Below, in pieces: positions 1-10,330 of a stretch of DNA of 64,000 bases (positions are counted from its first letter, which is position 1; each line of letters starts with the position of its first letter). Origin of the DNA: Amphibalanus amphitrite (Eukaryota; Arthropoda; Thecostraca; Balanomorpha; Balanidae). The notes beneath the pieces are model-generated. The model ran no database searches. It was not told the origin of the DNA and saw only the letters and a program-made list of their open reading frames with translations. Made by a program: the position numbers and the translations under genes. The stretch covers positions 434,001 to 498,000 of the forward strand of contig NW_024881536.1 of assembly GCF_019059575.1 (NCBI RefSeq), in the 5' to 3' direction.

Positions 1-756
1 GCATTCGACAAAGTAAATAGGAAAGCTCTACTCATTAAACTACACAAAACAGGCATACGGGGTCATATGGCCCATTTCATCAGTAACTTTCTCTCTAATC
101 GCACCTTCCAGGTTAGGTGTGGGAACACATACTCGCCAGATTACACTCTTGAACATGGCCTACCACAGGGCAGCGTCATATCGCCTACACTCTTTACAAT
201 AATGATAAATGATATATTCGATAATGAACCATCTTATATCAAGCATTCTCTCTTCGCTGATGATATAGCACTTTGGTATACTCATCATAACCCTAACATT
301 GGAATCGAACAAATACAACACACACTTAATAACATAGGAAAATGGTGCAAGAAGTGGGGTCTTACGATCTCACCTAGCAAAACTGTCGCAGTGATATTCT
401 CCCATCGTTTGCTACGTGACAAATGGAGAAACCTCACACTAGACAACAAACCAATCAAATACGTACAAAAACACAAATTTCTAGGAATAACTCTTGATTA
501 CACACTTAACTTCAACGCTCACATTGAGGATCTGGTACAAAGGTGTACCAGAAGAATCAACATTATGAAATGCATCGCAGGCAGAGAGTGGGGTGCGGAC
601 CGACGCACTCTCACTCGACTCTACGTAACCCTAATTCGTCCAATCTTGGATTATAACAGTTTCTTATACGATGATATAGCTTCGAGCCGTATTGATAAAT
701 TGCAAACAATACAGAATCATGCACTCAGAATCATCACTGGTGCCCTACGCACTACG
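1..756 (+). CDS. LINE reverse transcriptase, C-terminal part of the RT domain, interrupted
   Basis: The frame is open from base 1 and has no start in the window. It begins at the RT motif A region (AFDKV), followed by the LPQGSVISP motif near 157-186 and the catalytic FADD box near 253-264. The thumb/connection region follows. These are standard non-LTR reverse transcriptase motifs, used for target-primed reverse transcription. The frame runs into the BEL/Pao 5' LTR at 762, where the reading frame is no longer LINE. It resumes in register after the 3' LTR at 7925-7930. It is a broken coding region, not a separate gene. An apparent ATG at 67 is internal. Confidence 0.92.
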
Positions 757-761
757 AGAAT
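757..761. repeat. Target site duplication, left copy (AGAAT)
   Basis: AGAAT lies directly before the LTR (which starts TG at 762) and recurs directly after the other LTR at 7925-7929. A 5-bp duplication is usual for BEL/Pao integrases. Confidence 0.93.
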
Positions 762-1181
762 TGTTCCCGCTGGCATCAATTTACTGCAGTGGTTTAGGTG
801 ACCACCAGCGTGGCCCGCGTGGGCCCTGTTTTTTGTCGCATCTGCGCAAGAAATGTTATTGTTTTGAACGAAAAGCGAGCCGAGGGACATGGGACGGAGT
901 GAGTAATGTATTTTCTTTAATATTTTGGTATGTATGCTTTTGTTTATGATTAGATGATGTTTTTGCCTAAGTTTGTTATGTTGAAGAGTGAACAAAAACA
1001 TTCTAGTCAGATAGGTATTATAGTCAGTTATCAGTTGGTTGCGAATGTGGCGCAGGAATGTTGAGGAAACGAGGGTTATAATACCGTGTTGTGTCTTTTC
1101 AGTTTTTTACGTGGCATTGCGGATCTGGATGAATATACTGAATTAAAAGGAAAACTGATGTCCTATCCACATGCTGCTACA
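762..1181 (+). repeat. BEL/Pao 5' LTR
   Basis: Begins TGTTCCCGCTGG and ends GCTGCTACA. It matches 7509-7924 over its whole length except for four extra bases near 1012-1015. It should carry the promoter and the start of the genomic RNA. Confidence 0.95.
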
Positions 1182-1386
1182 GTAAAAAATCCCCCAATCC
1201 GAACAAAACCAGATGAACGTTGGGACCAATTTCTGAACCTGTAGGTAGTTAGATGACCCGAACTAACAATCTATACACCGAGTAGAACTTTATTTGCCTC
1301 ATATTATTTCAGTTCTTCCAACGACCTATAAACCTGTACCTGTAGTGTTTACTTTTCTTTTATTTTTTGTTTGAAACTGCTTTGAA

Positions 1387-4300
1387 ATGGATGAAAGTAA
1401 GAAGATGGAAGGTCTGGAAGGTGAAACGAAGGAAGGTGGTGCAGCACTGCTCGCTAGAAGGAGTGGGAGAAAGGTCACATTAAATCCGAAAGGTGCCGCA
1501 TACCAGTTAGAAACCAAGGAGAAGAGCTATAATGTTCTTCTAAAGGAATTGAAGAAGACAGGAGCTGAACTGTTGGAAGAAGATGTGTCCGAAAGGGTCA
1601 AGGCAGATGAAGTTTTCCACAAAACAGTGACAAAGAAGGTGAGACAGTGGCTTCATGGATATGTGACGCTCATGCAAACAGCTATCGATTTGCAAGCTCT
1701 ACTTCCTGCAGACAGAAAGGAGGAGCATCTGTCAAGCCACGCAGAAATAGGGGTACAGTTGAACCAGATGAAAGAGGGTGTGGATGCTTTGCAAAAGGAA
1801 CTTGCATTGATTGATCATGAAACAAAGAATGAAGGTTCTGTGGCAGGAGCTAGTACGACGTCAAGTTCAATGAGAGCAAACCTCATGATGCTGCGTCTCC
1901 AGGATGAGAGAAAGAAGGCAGAAGTGAAGGCGCAACTGATGGCCGTGAAGAAAAGACAAGAACTTCTGAAGGAAAGACAGGATCTGGAGCTGAGAGAAAA
2001 GGAGTTGGAGTTACAAGTGCAGCTTGACATTCAAAACGCACAAGAGGATATCAGCGAAAAGTTTGAACAAGAACTTCTGAATGAAGATGGGCCAGATGAG
2101 TATCAAAAGGACACACAAGTGAAGACAAATGTGAAAACACAAGAGAAGAACTCAGATGGCAATGCTCAGGCCGAAGGAATTTTGACAGGACTGGCACATA
2201 TCATATCAAAGTCACAGAACCAGCTACCTGTTCTTGAACCTGAGGTATTTAGGGGTGACGTTGAGCAGTTCGCAATGTGGCTCAAGTCATTTGAATGTTA
2301 CATTGAGTCAAGGACTACTGAGAGCACAGAAAGACTGCACTATCTTGCAACCTATACAGGTGGAAGTGCTAAACGTGCAATTCAAGGACTTCTCCAGTTG
2401 AGAAGTGAGGATGCCTACTCTAAGGCAAAGCAGAAACTGATTGAAAGGTATGGAAACGACTTTGTCACAGCAAATGCCTATAGGCAGCGGCTCCACAGCT
2501 GGCCACATGTTCGGCCTGGAGATGGCAAGGCCCTTCGTGAGCTGGCAGATTTCCTGGAAGGTTGTCTGGTGGCAGCTCAGACAGTACCAGGACTCAACAA
2601 TCTTGGGAACATCGATGATATTACCCAGCTGCTGAAAAGACTTCCACGATATCTTGTAGATCGCTGGAGGAGGGTTGTAGATGAGCACATCTATGAACGC
2701 GACAAGTCAGAGTACCCAGGCTTAGAAGTGTTTGTCAACTTCTTGACCAAAGAGGCTCGAGTCGCCTGTGGACCAGTATCGCTGGAGACAGACCAAGACA
2801 AACTGAAGAAAACAAGAGACAGAGCTGGAGCATTCGCTTCTTCGACTGGTGCAGTAGCTGAAAGGAAGTCGGACAGGAATTTCAGAAGAACTGATCCCAG
2901 CTACCAAGCAACCAGCAGTAGCCAATCAGCTCCTGACAGCTACAGGTGGAAGTGTGTCCTGTGCGTAGAGAGGCATCCACTGGACTCATGTGAGGTCTTC
3001 GCAAAGATGTCCCTGCCAGAGAAGCATGTTGTGATTCGCAAGCATGGAGTGTGTCGTGGCTGCCTGCGTATAGGCCACATCTGGAAGGAGTGCAAGAGGA
3101 GAAGAGAATGTGGAAAGTGTCACGGTGCTCACCCGACACTCCTACATGATGATGATTTCAGGTCATCAAGAGGGACTCCCGGACGATCGGTGTCAGTCGA
3201 AACACAAACGGCTACAACACTGAAAACTGAAATCAGATCACCGCCCAGCGATGCAGATGATGGAACCCCATGTTTTCATTCACTGATCGTGCCTGTACTG
3301 GTCCATCACCGGACAACACCGGAGCACAAGGAAATGGTTTACGCCATTCTGGATCCACAGTCTGATGGGACGTTCATAACTGAGAGCGTCTGCGACAAGA
3401 TCAAAGCACCCGGAGTGGAAACTTCTCTGGAATTGAGTACGATTACTGGGAAAACCGAGGTGAAGGCGAAAGCAGTAACTGGACTGGTCATCGAAGCGCT
3501 GGACTCCAGCAGTGAGATCAGCCTCCCCACAACGTACACCCGTGAAGACATGCCTGTAGATCGACAACTGATCCCAAGGCGTGAGACAGCAGCAAACTGG
3601 TCTCATCTGAGAGAAGTAGCTGAGAGTTTGCCTCCCTACTACCCGGAGGCGTCGATTGGTCTACTCATTGGCTTGAACTGCAGCAAGGCCATCAAGCCTC
3701 AGGACATCGTGACAGGAGACGACAACGCGCCGTGGGCAGTCCGCACAGCGATGGGCTGGGGTGTCGTTGGCCTCGCTCGCGGCAACAGAACGTGCTGTTT
3801 TGCATCGTGCGATGGTGCGGCGAGTAGGCAGTGTCACTTCACGCTGAGGACCCGAGCGAGGGAAGTCGGGCCGTCACATTTGATTGAAATGTTGGAGACA
3901 GGGTTTCAGGACCAACCTCAAGAGAAGAAAATCTCACAACAAGACAAGAGATTTGTGGATCTAATGGAGACACAGATGCATGCCACAGAAGATGGTCACA
4001 TGGAAGCGCCACTTCCACTGAAGGACCCAGAGGTTGTGCTGCCAGACAATAAGAAACTTGCAATGCAAAGGCTGCAAGGGTTGAAGAAGAGATTTGAAAG
4101 GGATCCAGGATTTCAGGCAGAATACAACACATTCATGACAGAAATGCTGGAGACCGGAGTCGCTGAGCCTGTGCCTGAAGAGGAACTTGGTGGAGCCGGC
4201 AGCAATGGAGTGTGGTACCTGCCGCACCATGGGGTCCGTCACCCTCGTAAACAAAAGATCAGGGTGGTCTTTGACTGCAGCTGTGAATTCGATGGACGGA

Positions 4301-7284
4301 GCCTAAACAGTGAGCTCATGCAGGGACCGGACATGGCCAATAACCTCTGCGGCATCTTGACTCGATTCCGTAAGCTCCCCGTGGCTCTCACTTGTGACAT
4401 CAGAGGGATGTTTAACCAAGTGAAAGTGAACCAAGAACATCGGAACCTGCTACGCTTCCTCTGGTGGAAGGATGGAAACCTGCAGGAAGAACCGACAGAG
4501 TTCAGAATGACTACGCATCTGTTCGGGGCAACATCGTCCCCATCTTGTGCGATGTTCGCGCTGAATAAGACAGCTGAGCTCTATGAAGAAGAGTGTGGCC
4601 CAGAAGCTGCAGCCTTCGTGCGCCACGATTTCTATGTGGACGACGGATTGATCTCAACTCCGGACAAGACGTCGGCGTGTGACCTGGCTGGAAGAGCAAC
4701 AATGTTGTGTTCCAAAGGTGGTTTCCAGTTGCACCAATTCACCTCGAACGAGCCGGATGTCATCGCCAGCATCCCCGAAGAAAATCGATCGAAGAATCTT
4801 CAGAACAAGGACGTCGTGGACGAGTACAAACCTGTGGAACAGGCTCTTGGACTTTCGTGGAACATTCAAGATGACACGCTTCTTTTGACAGGAGACCTGC
4901 CCGACAAACCAGTGACTCGACGAGGGATTTTGTCTACCGTCAGTTCCCTATACGACCCCCTGGGGTTGGTGTGTCCCTTCACGTTGCAGGGAAAGCAGAT
5001 ACTGAAGCGACTCTGTTGTGATGGCGGTGGATGGGATGAGCCGGTACATGAAGAGTGCTGGCTTGATTGGAAAGCAGACCTGGCTACACTTTCCACTTTT
5101 GCAGTGCCCAGGTGCTACGTTCCATCCTCATGTCTGGTGGAGTCCTACGAGCTGCACAACTTCTCAGACGCCAGCCTAGAGGGGCTCGGGGCCTGCAGCT
5201 ATCTGCGAATGAAGACTACCGATGGACAGCTCTATTCGTCACTGGTGCTGGGGAAAGCCAGAGTAACGCCGAAACGCGTGACGACTGTTCCAAGGCTGGA
5301 GCTGGCAGCGGCACTTCTTTCGACAAAAAACAGCCAGTTCCTGAAGCAAGAGCTGAATATTCCGAACCTGAGAGAATACTTCTGGTGTGACAGCAAGGTA
5401 GTATTGGGTTATATCGGAAACGAAGACAAACGTTTCCACGTCTTCGTGGCGAATCGTGTACAGCAAATTCGCCAGTACACATCACCTGATCAGTGGGGAT
5501 TCGTATCCTCTGAAGTCAATCCAGCAGACTACGCTTCCCGCGGCCAGAGGGCGTCTGACCTGAAGAAGAACGACATCTGGTGGAAGGGACCCGAGTTCCT
5601 TAGGAAACAGGACGAGGAGAGGACGCCTAGTACGTTCGAAGTCCCTGATGACGACCCAGAGGTAAAGAAGATGACGACGCTTGCAACTGCTGCTTCCGTT
5701 GCACAACAGTTTGCGAGTCTGAAGGAGCGGCTGCTGTACTTCTCTGATTGGTTCAGAGCTCGTAGAGCTGTTGCCCTCTGCATCAAGTTTGTGAGACGTC
5801 TCCGACATCGGATCAAATCGAAGACGACGAAACCAGAAGGAGATGAATCCGAGGAGGGCTTGTGTGCTGAAGATCTGCTGAACGCAGAAAAGTTGATCCT
5901 TCGACAGGTCCAGAAAGAAGACTTCAATGAGGACGTGGCTGCCCTTTCAGCTGATGGAGAGCGATCTGGTGACCCCCGAAGAAAGAGAACCGTTGGCAGC
6001 CTGCGAGGACTAGATCCTTTCGTGGATCAGGATGGGCTACTTCGAGTAGGAGGACGTGCTCGAAAGAGCAGCTTATCAATGGAGCTAGCTCACCCGATCA
6101 TACTACCGAAACGAGGACACATTACAGACCTGATTGTTCGTGAGTGCCATGAGCGAACTCACCACAGTGGAAGAGAGATGACTTTGAATGAAGTCAGACA
6201 AAGAGGTTTCTGGATCGTGCAGGGAAGATCGGCAGTTGTGAGGATCATCCTCAGCTGCGTGAAGTGCAAGAGGTTACGTGGAAATCCCTGCACTCAGAAG
6301 ATGGGAGACCTGCCTATGGAGCGTTTGGAGGCGACGGAACCTTTTGAAAACAGTGGAGTGGATGCGTTTGGCCCATTCTTTGTAAAGGAGCGAAGAAGCG
6401 AAGTCAAACGGTGGATACTGCTCTTCACTTGCCTGAGTTGTCGTGGGATCCACCTGGAAACTGTCAACAGCATGACAGCCGACGCCTTTCTGAACGCATA
6501 TAGACGATTTGTGTGTCGCCGTGGCCCTGTGAGAAAGCTGTTCTGTGATAACGGCACAAACTTTATTGGCGGCAAAAGCACATTGGAAGCAGCCATGATG
6601 GAGATGGAGAAGGGGAAGATCAGGCGAGAGCTGCTGAAGGATCAATGTGATTTCATTGAGTTTTCCTTCAACGTCCCGTACGCGAGCCACATGGGCGGCT
6701 CATGGGAAAGGCTCATCAGGTCGACAAGAACAGCATTGACTAGTATCCTGGACGGACACAGTCATCATCTGGACGACGAGCTGTTCCGGACGTTTGTCGC
6801 GGAAGCCGAGAACGTCGTCAATAGTCGGCCCATTTCTGTTTGTAGCATGACTAACACTGATAGCGTAGAACCTATCACTCCAGCACAGCTACTCACATGT
6901 AAATCCAAGGTCCTTCTTCCTCCACCTGGTGTCTTCTGCCGTGAAGACGTCTACGCCCGTCGAAGATGGCGGCGCGTACAACATCTGGCGGACGTATTCT
7001 GGTCGCGATGGCAGCACGAGTACGTCCCCACTATGCAGGAGCGACGGAGATGGATCGACAAGGAGCCTAACATGAAGGTCGACGACCTCGTCGCTGTGGC
7101 CGATGACAGTCTTCCGCGCTCTCAGTGGCATCTGGAACGTATAGTGACCACGTACCCGAGTGCGGATGACTTGGTGCGTAAGGTGCGAGTGCGGATCGGC
7201 GCAGCCGAATACGACAGGCCAGTGCATCGTCTGGTCATGATCATGAGGGCGCACGACGGAGATTCCCGGTCGGGGAGCCTCTGA
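1387..7284 (+). CDS. BEL/Pao gag-pol polyprotein (1965 aa, intact)
   Basis: One uninterrupted frame encodes all retrotransposition functions. The N-terminus is basic and charged, with a coiled coil at about 165-225. A DUF1759 gag-like domain follows at about 279-425, then CCHC zinc knuckles at about 545-590. The retropepsin-type protease has its catalytic Asp at 656 in a D-P-Q-S context, a variant of the usual D-S/T-G. The reverse transcriptase (about 940-1130) has YVDD at 1083-1086. RNase H (about 1245-1370) has an Asp at 1261. The integrase has an HHCC zinc domain (about 1578-1635) and a DDE triad at D1659, D1721 and E1774. A DUF5641 domain (about 1857-1950) ends the protein. There is no frameshift between gag and pol and no envelope gene. 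The start was chosen at the first ATG after the leader, 205 bp past the LTR. The element is probably competent for transposition. Confidence 0.96.
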   Translation: MDESKKMEGLEGETKEGGAALLARRSGRKVTLNPKGAAYQLETKEKSYNVLLKELKKTGAELLEEDVSERVKADEVFHKTVTKKVRQWLHGYVTLMQTAIDLQALLPADRKEEHLSSHAEIGVQLNQMKEGVDALQKELALIDHETKNEGSVAGASTTSSSMRANLMMLRLQDERKKAEVKAQLMAVKKRQELLKERQDLELREKELELQVQLDIQNAQEDISEKFEQELLNEDGPDEYQKDTQVKTNVKTQEKNSDGNAQAEGILTGLAHIISKSQNQLPVLEPEVFRGDVEQFAMWLKSFECYIESRTTESTERLHYLATYTGGSAKRAIQGLLQLRSEDAYSKAKQKLIERYGNDFVTANAYRQRLHSWPHVRPGDGKALRELADFLEGCLVAAQTVPGLNNLGNIDDITQLLKRLPRYLVDRWRRVVDEHIYERDKSEYPGLEVFVNFLTKEARVACGPVSLETDQDKLKKTRDRAGAFASSTGAVAERKSDRNFRRTDPSYQATSSSQSAPDSYRWKCVLCVERHPLDSCEVFAKMSLPEKHVVIRKHGVCRGCLRIGHIWKECKRRRECGKCHGAHPTLLHDDDFRSSRGTPGRSVSVETQTATTLKTEIRSPPSDADDGTPCFHSLIVPVLVHHRTTPEHKEMVYAILDPQSDGTFITESVCDKIKAPGVETSLELSTITGKTEVKAKAVTGLVIEALDSSSEISLPTTYTREDMPVDRQLIPRRETAANWSHLREVAESLPPYYPEASIGLLIGLNCSKAIKPQDIVTGDDNAPWAVRTAMGWGVVGLARGNRTCCFASCDGAASRQCHFTLRTRAREVGPSHLIEMLETGFQDQPQEKKISQQDKRFVDLMETQMHATEDGHMEAPLPLKDPEVVLPDNKKLAMQRLQGLKKRFERDPGFQAEYNTFMTEMLETGVAEPVPEEELGGAGSNGVWYLPHHGVRHPRKQKIRVVFDCSCEFDGRSLNSELMQGPDMANNLCGILTRFRKLPVALTCDIRGMFNQVKVNQEHRNLLRFLWWKDGNLQEEPTEFRMTTHLFGATSSPSCAMFALNKTAELYEEECGPEAAAFVRHDFYVDDGLISTPDKTSACDLAGRATMLCSKGGFQLHQFTSNEPDVIASIPEENRSKNLQNKDVVDEYKPVEQALGLSWNIQDDTLLLTGDLPDKPVTRRGILSTVSSLYDPLGLVCPFTLQGKQILKRLCCDGGGWDEPVHEECWLDWKADLATLSTFAVPRCYVPSSCLVESYELHNFSDASLEGLGACSYLRMKTTDGQLYSSLVLGKARVTPKRVTTVPRLELAAALLSTKNSQFLKQELNIPNLREYFWCDSKVVLGYIGNEDKRFHVFVANRVQQIRQYTSPDQWGFVSSEVNPADYASRGQRASDLKKNDIWWKGPEFLRKQDEERTPSTFEVPDDDPEVKKMTTLATAASVAQQFASLKERLLYFSDWFRARRAVALCIKFVRRLRHRIKSKTTKPEGDESEEGLCAEDLLNAEKLILRQVQKEDFNEDVAALSADGERSGDPRRKRTVGSLRGLDPFVDQDGLLRVGGRARKSSLSMELAHPIILPKRGHITDLIVRECHERTHHSGREMTLNEVRQRGFWIVQGRSAVVRIILSCVKCKRLRGNPCTQKMGDLPMERLEATEPFENSGVDAFGPFFVKERRSEVKRWILLFTCLSCRGIHLETVNSMTADAFLNAYRRFVCRRGPVRKLFCDNGTNFIGGKSTLEAAMMEMEKGKIRRELLKDQCDFIEFSFNVPYASHMGGSWERLIRSTRTALTSILDGHSHHLDDELFRTFVAEAENVVNSRPISVCSMTNTDSVEPITPAQLLTCKSKVLLPPPGVFCREDVYARRRWRRVQHLADVFWSRWQHEYVPTMQERRRWIDKEPNMKVDDLVAVADDSLPRSQWHLERIVTTYPSADDLVRKVRVRIGAAEYDRPVHRLVMIMRAHDGDSRSGSL

Positions 7285-7508
7285 ACGCCTGGTGAGCGGA
7301 CGACGAACTAGAGGTGCTTGGCGTAGGATTAGCGGTCCACATGCCGTGAAAGGACAGCTGTGAGAAGTGTAAGATGCATTGAGACCGTAGTCTATAAGGA
7401 CTTGATCCTTGGAACAACTTCTGTTTCATGGTCTCATACTTGTTCGTGTAATCGACGTATCTGTTAGTGTTATCCGAAGAGAAAATTCTGTTGAATTTTG
7501 GGGAGCCA
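7285..7508 (+). other. BEL/Pao 3' untranslated region with possible polypurine tract
   Basis: A 224-bp noncoding stretch lies between the gag-pol stop and the 3' LTR. The last bases before the LTR (about 7494-7507) are TTTTGGGGAGCC-like and could serve as the plus-strand primer. No other gene is seen. Confidence 0.5.
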
Positions 7509-7924
7509 TGTTCCCGCTGGCATCAATTTACTGCAGTGGTTTAGGTGACCACCAGCGTGGCCCGCGTGGGCCCTGTTTTTTGTCGCATCTGCGCAAGAAA
7601 TGTTATTGTTTTGAACGAAAAGCGAGCCGAGGGACATGGGACGGAGTGAGTAATGTATTTTCTTTAATATTTTGGTATGTATGCTTTTGTTTATGATTAG
7701 ATGATGTTTTTGCCTAAGTTTGTTATGTTGAAGAGTGAACAAAAACATTCTAGTCAGATATTATAGTCAGTTATCAGTTGGTTGCGAATGTGGCGCAGGA
7801 ATGTTGAGGAAACGAGGGTTATAATACCGTGTTGTGTCTTTTCAGTTTTTTACGTGGCATTGCGGATCTGGATGAATATACTGAATTAAAAGGAAAACTG
7901 ATGTCCTATCCACATGCTGCTACA
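7509..7924 (+). repeat. BEL/Pao 3' LTR
   Basis: Same TG...CA boundaries as the 5' LTR, lacking four bases near 7759. AGAAT follows at 7925-7929. Confidence 0.95.
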
Positions 7925-7929
7925 AGAAT
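7925..7929. repeat. Target site duplication, right copy (AGAAT)
   Basis: Exact repeat of 757-761. LINE sequence resumes here in the same reading frame. Confidence 0.93.
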
Positions 7930-9139
7930 AACAGCCCTACACATAGACACAAACATACCCACACTTGACAGGCGCCGCAAATTTCTATTGCTGCGCTATT
8001 ATATACGATGTGCCTCCCGCCCGGATGATATCGCCTACCAAATTCTCACAAACACCCAATCGTATGCGCCACTCACAAATCAGCGTCGCTATCCACTGAT
8101 CTCTCGTCGCCTCCAGAAAGTAATTGATCACTTTCAAATAACCATTCCAACCATATTGCCAATTCCCCCTATAACATCAGCTTACCTTGATCGCATAGAT
8201 AATATTGAATACCTCTTCAATGAGAAAAAAGATAGAGTAACAGTAACAGAAGTAAATCAACTCTTTCTCGAATATTGCCACACACATCAACAAACAACAT
8301 TCTACTTCACTGACGGATCTGTCATGAACGGCAAATCGGGAGCAGGAGTCTTCTCTACCCATTATAGAAAATCAAGTCGTCTTCCGGATATTTTCTCTAT
8401 CTTTTCAGCCGAGCTTGCGGCTATACTTCATGCTATCAATCACATCAAAAAGAAAAAAGTTAAGAACAGCGTGATCTGCACTGATTCTGCCTCATCACTT
8501 TCGGCAATCAAATCACAGAATCAAACCGACCACCACATTGTATACCTGATTAAGAAGAACATAATTAACCTAAACAAGATAGGATACAACATCAGACTTC
8601 TATGGATCCCGGGACATAGTGGCATCCCGGGAAACATAAAAGCCGACGAGCTTGCCAAACAAAGCCTTAATCTCTCTAATCGTAAAGAAGATCGCTGTAC
8701 ACACCAAGACATCCTTTCGCACCTCAATCACACATTCCGAGACCTGCGCCAGTATGACTGGCAGGCCCTTCCCTACGATCATCTCTTTGAAATCCACCCG
8801 CAAATTGGTAACTTCACATCCTCTAATCAAGATAATCGACTCAAGGAAATAGTTCTAGCCAGATTGAGGCTAGGACACACAAAGATAACACATGATTTTA
8901 TCATAAAAAATGAGCCACCCCCGAGCTGTCCACACTGCGCCGCACACACCCGACTCAACATTGCCCACCTCCTTCTCAACTGCCCACACTACGACCAACA
9001 CCGTCAACACATCATTCACTACACAAACACACACAACCTCAGCCTGGACCTTCCAACTCTCCTGGGTGATGATCATCCAGATCTAATTGAACTTCTCTTT
9101 ACCTTCCTCAGTGATTCGAATCTCATCAATAGCATATGA
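7930..9139 (+). CDS. LINE RNase H domain and C-terminal zinc-finger tail
   Basis: This is the second half of the LINE ORF2, in frame with 1-756 if the BEL/Pao insert and one duplicate are ignored. RNase H motifs are clear: the TDGS Asp at about 8312, the SAELAA Glu near 8410, the CTDSAS Asp near 8480 and the GNIKADELA Asp near 8643, a D-E-D-D set. A Cys/His cluster near 8925-8990 (CPHC ... H ... CPHY) is typical of the tail of these LINEs. RNase H removes template RNA and the zinc tail may bind nucleic acid. The stop is TGA at 9137-9139. Any ATG inside the preceding LTR is not the real start. Confidence 0.93.
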
Positions 9140-9903
9140 TCGTAACCTTGCACACAGTATATAGATGTCCTTTGATCTTCCATCGTCGTTTCCATCCGCT
9201 TCGTTTTTGCCTCCATTCGCTTCCGTTCTCCTTTGCCTACATACGGGTCGCCTTTTCCAAGTGTGTATATATATGTGTGTAAGCTCGCTGTTCTCGACAG
9301 GGATCCCTCCTAAAGGTTGAGGCCCACTCGAGACACAGAAGCTATCTGGCCGGACACCCCGGGCGCGGCCTAGGTGGCTTGCATCCATGGCCCCCGGGAG
9401 TGGATGAAGGTGATAGCTCCACAAACACACATACACATTAGCGATATAACGTAACGTAATATAACGTAATTAAAGAAAGGGCTTTTTACTGTGTACTTTG
9501 GCTGAAAGCACAGGTTTTTGCCCTCTTGGTTAGGCACCAGGTTTTTTTCTAGTTAGGACTTTTCCTGGTAAAAGTTCACCCCACAACAACAACACACACA
9601 CCAAACAACAGCACACAAAACAGCAGCAAGTCTCAACAGCAATCTCTATGTAAGTAACCAAATTTATCGGTCTCGCCTATCTGGCACCTTTTCGGCCTTC
9701 CCTTTGTTTTGCAACCCACCGGACGCCACATGAGCCGGTCTAACGTAAAGTTTGTCTTTGCTTTGCCTCTTGGGCCGGAATAAAATAGCCGGCAATTAAC
9801 TTAACGTAAAACAAAAGATCTGGCTAATTGCCAGCAAGTAACTTCCCTTCCCCTGCTATAGCCTTGTGCTAGCGGGGATGCAAAATTCAAAAAAAAAAAA
9901 AAA
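9140..9903 (+). other. LINE 3' untranslated region and poly-A tail
   Basis: About 750 bp of noncoding sequence follows the LINE stop. It includes short CACA-rich runs near 9585-9625 and ends in a run of about 16 A (9888-9903), which I take as the LINE 3' end. Confidence 0.75.
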
Positions 9904-10130
9904 TAGTGCTTAGGTACCTATAGAAAATTACGACTGCCATAGATAATTGCAATCTTTATTTTAATAATTGTTTTGCTATTTATGCTGTAATATTTACCAG
10001 TGAAGACATGATCTGCGGTGCACGTCACGTCTCGGTGCCGTGGACTGCCACGGACGGCAGCGTGTCTATGACACCCGGTCCGGCGTCGTGCAGTGTGTGT
10101 ATTGGGGAGGGGAGGCGGAAACAATTCCGG
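9904..10130. other. Unassigned sequence before the ATATCGAA array
   Basis: Unique-looking flank between the LINE poly-A and the first array. No gene or repeat recognised. Confidence 0.4.
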
Positions 10131-10330
10131 ACAAAATATCGAAAAGCAAAATATCGAATAACAAAATATCGAAGACAAATTATCGAAGTGGCAGAATATC
10201 GAAAGCAAAATATCGAATGCGCAAAATATCGAAATCGCAAAATATCGACATCGCAAAATATCGACATCGCAAAATATCGAATTGCATAATATCGAATTAC
10301 AAAATATCGAACTCGCAAAACATCGAATAG
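10131..10330 (+). repeat. ATATCGAA tandem array 1
   Basis: About 14 irregular copies of an AAAATATCGAAnnGC-type unit (12-17 bp), all in plus orientation. Long reading frames here on both strands only reflect the repeat. The array stops where element A starts at 10331 and resumes beyond it at 11276 in the same orientation. Confidence 0.9.

Larger units (their letters stand above)
762..7924 (+). mobile_element. Full-length BEL/Pao LTR retrotransposon
   Basis: The element is 7,163 bp: a 420-bp 5' LTR (762-1181), a leader (1182-1386), one 1,965-codon gag-pol frame (1387-7284), an untranslated stretch (7285-7508) and a 416-bp 3' LTR (7509-7924). LTRs start TG and end CA. They look identical except for a 4-bp indel near 1012, so insertion is recent. 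Flanking AGAAT copies prove integration. I find no convincing tRNA primer site right after the 5' LTR; a TGGGACC word at 1221 is a weak candidate. A short purine-rich stretch (TTTTGGGGAGCC) before the 3' LTR could be the polypurine tract. Confidence 0.95.
1..9903 (+). mobile_element. Non-LTR retrotransposon (LINE) with RNase H, split by a BEL/Pao insertion
   Basis: The window opens inside a LINE. It has a reverse transcriptase reading frame from base 1, then RNase H and a Cys/His zinc-finger tail (7930-9139), an untranslated region (9140-9887) and a poly-A run at about 9888-9903. This order fits RNase-H-bearing clades such as I, R1, LOA or Jockey. The 5' end lies outside the window, so length and target duplication cannot be checked. 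Bases 762-7924 are a BEL/Pao element inserted with a 5-bp duplication. Apart from that the visible LINE frame has no stop, so it was probably young when hit. Confidence 0.9.

Noticed and set aside
1221-1240. BEL/Pao primer binding site
   Set aside because: TGGGACC is 40 bp from the LTR, and I could not match it with confidence to a tRNA 3' end.
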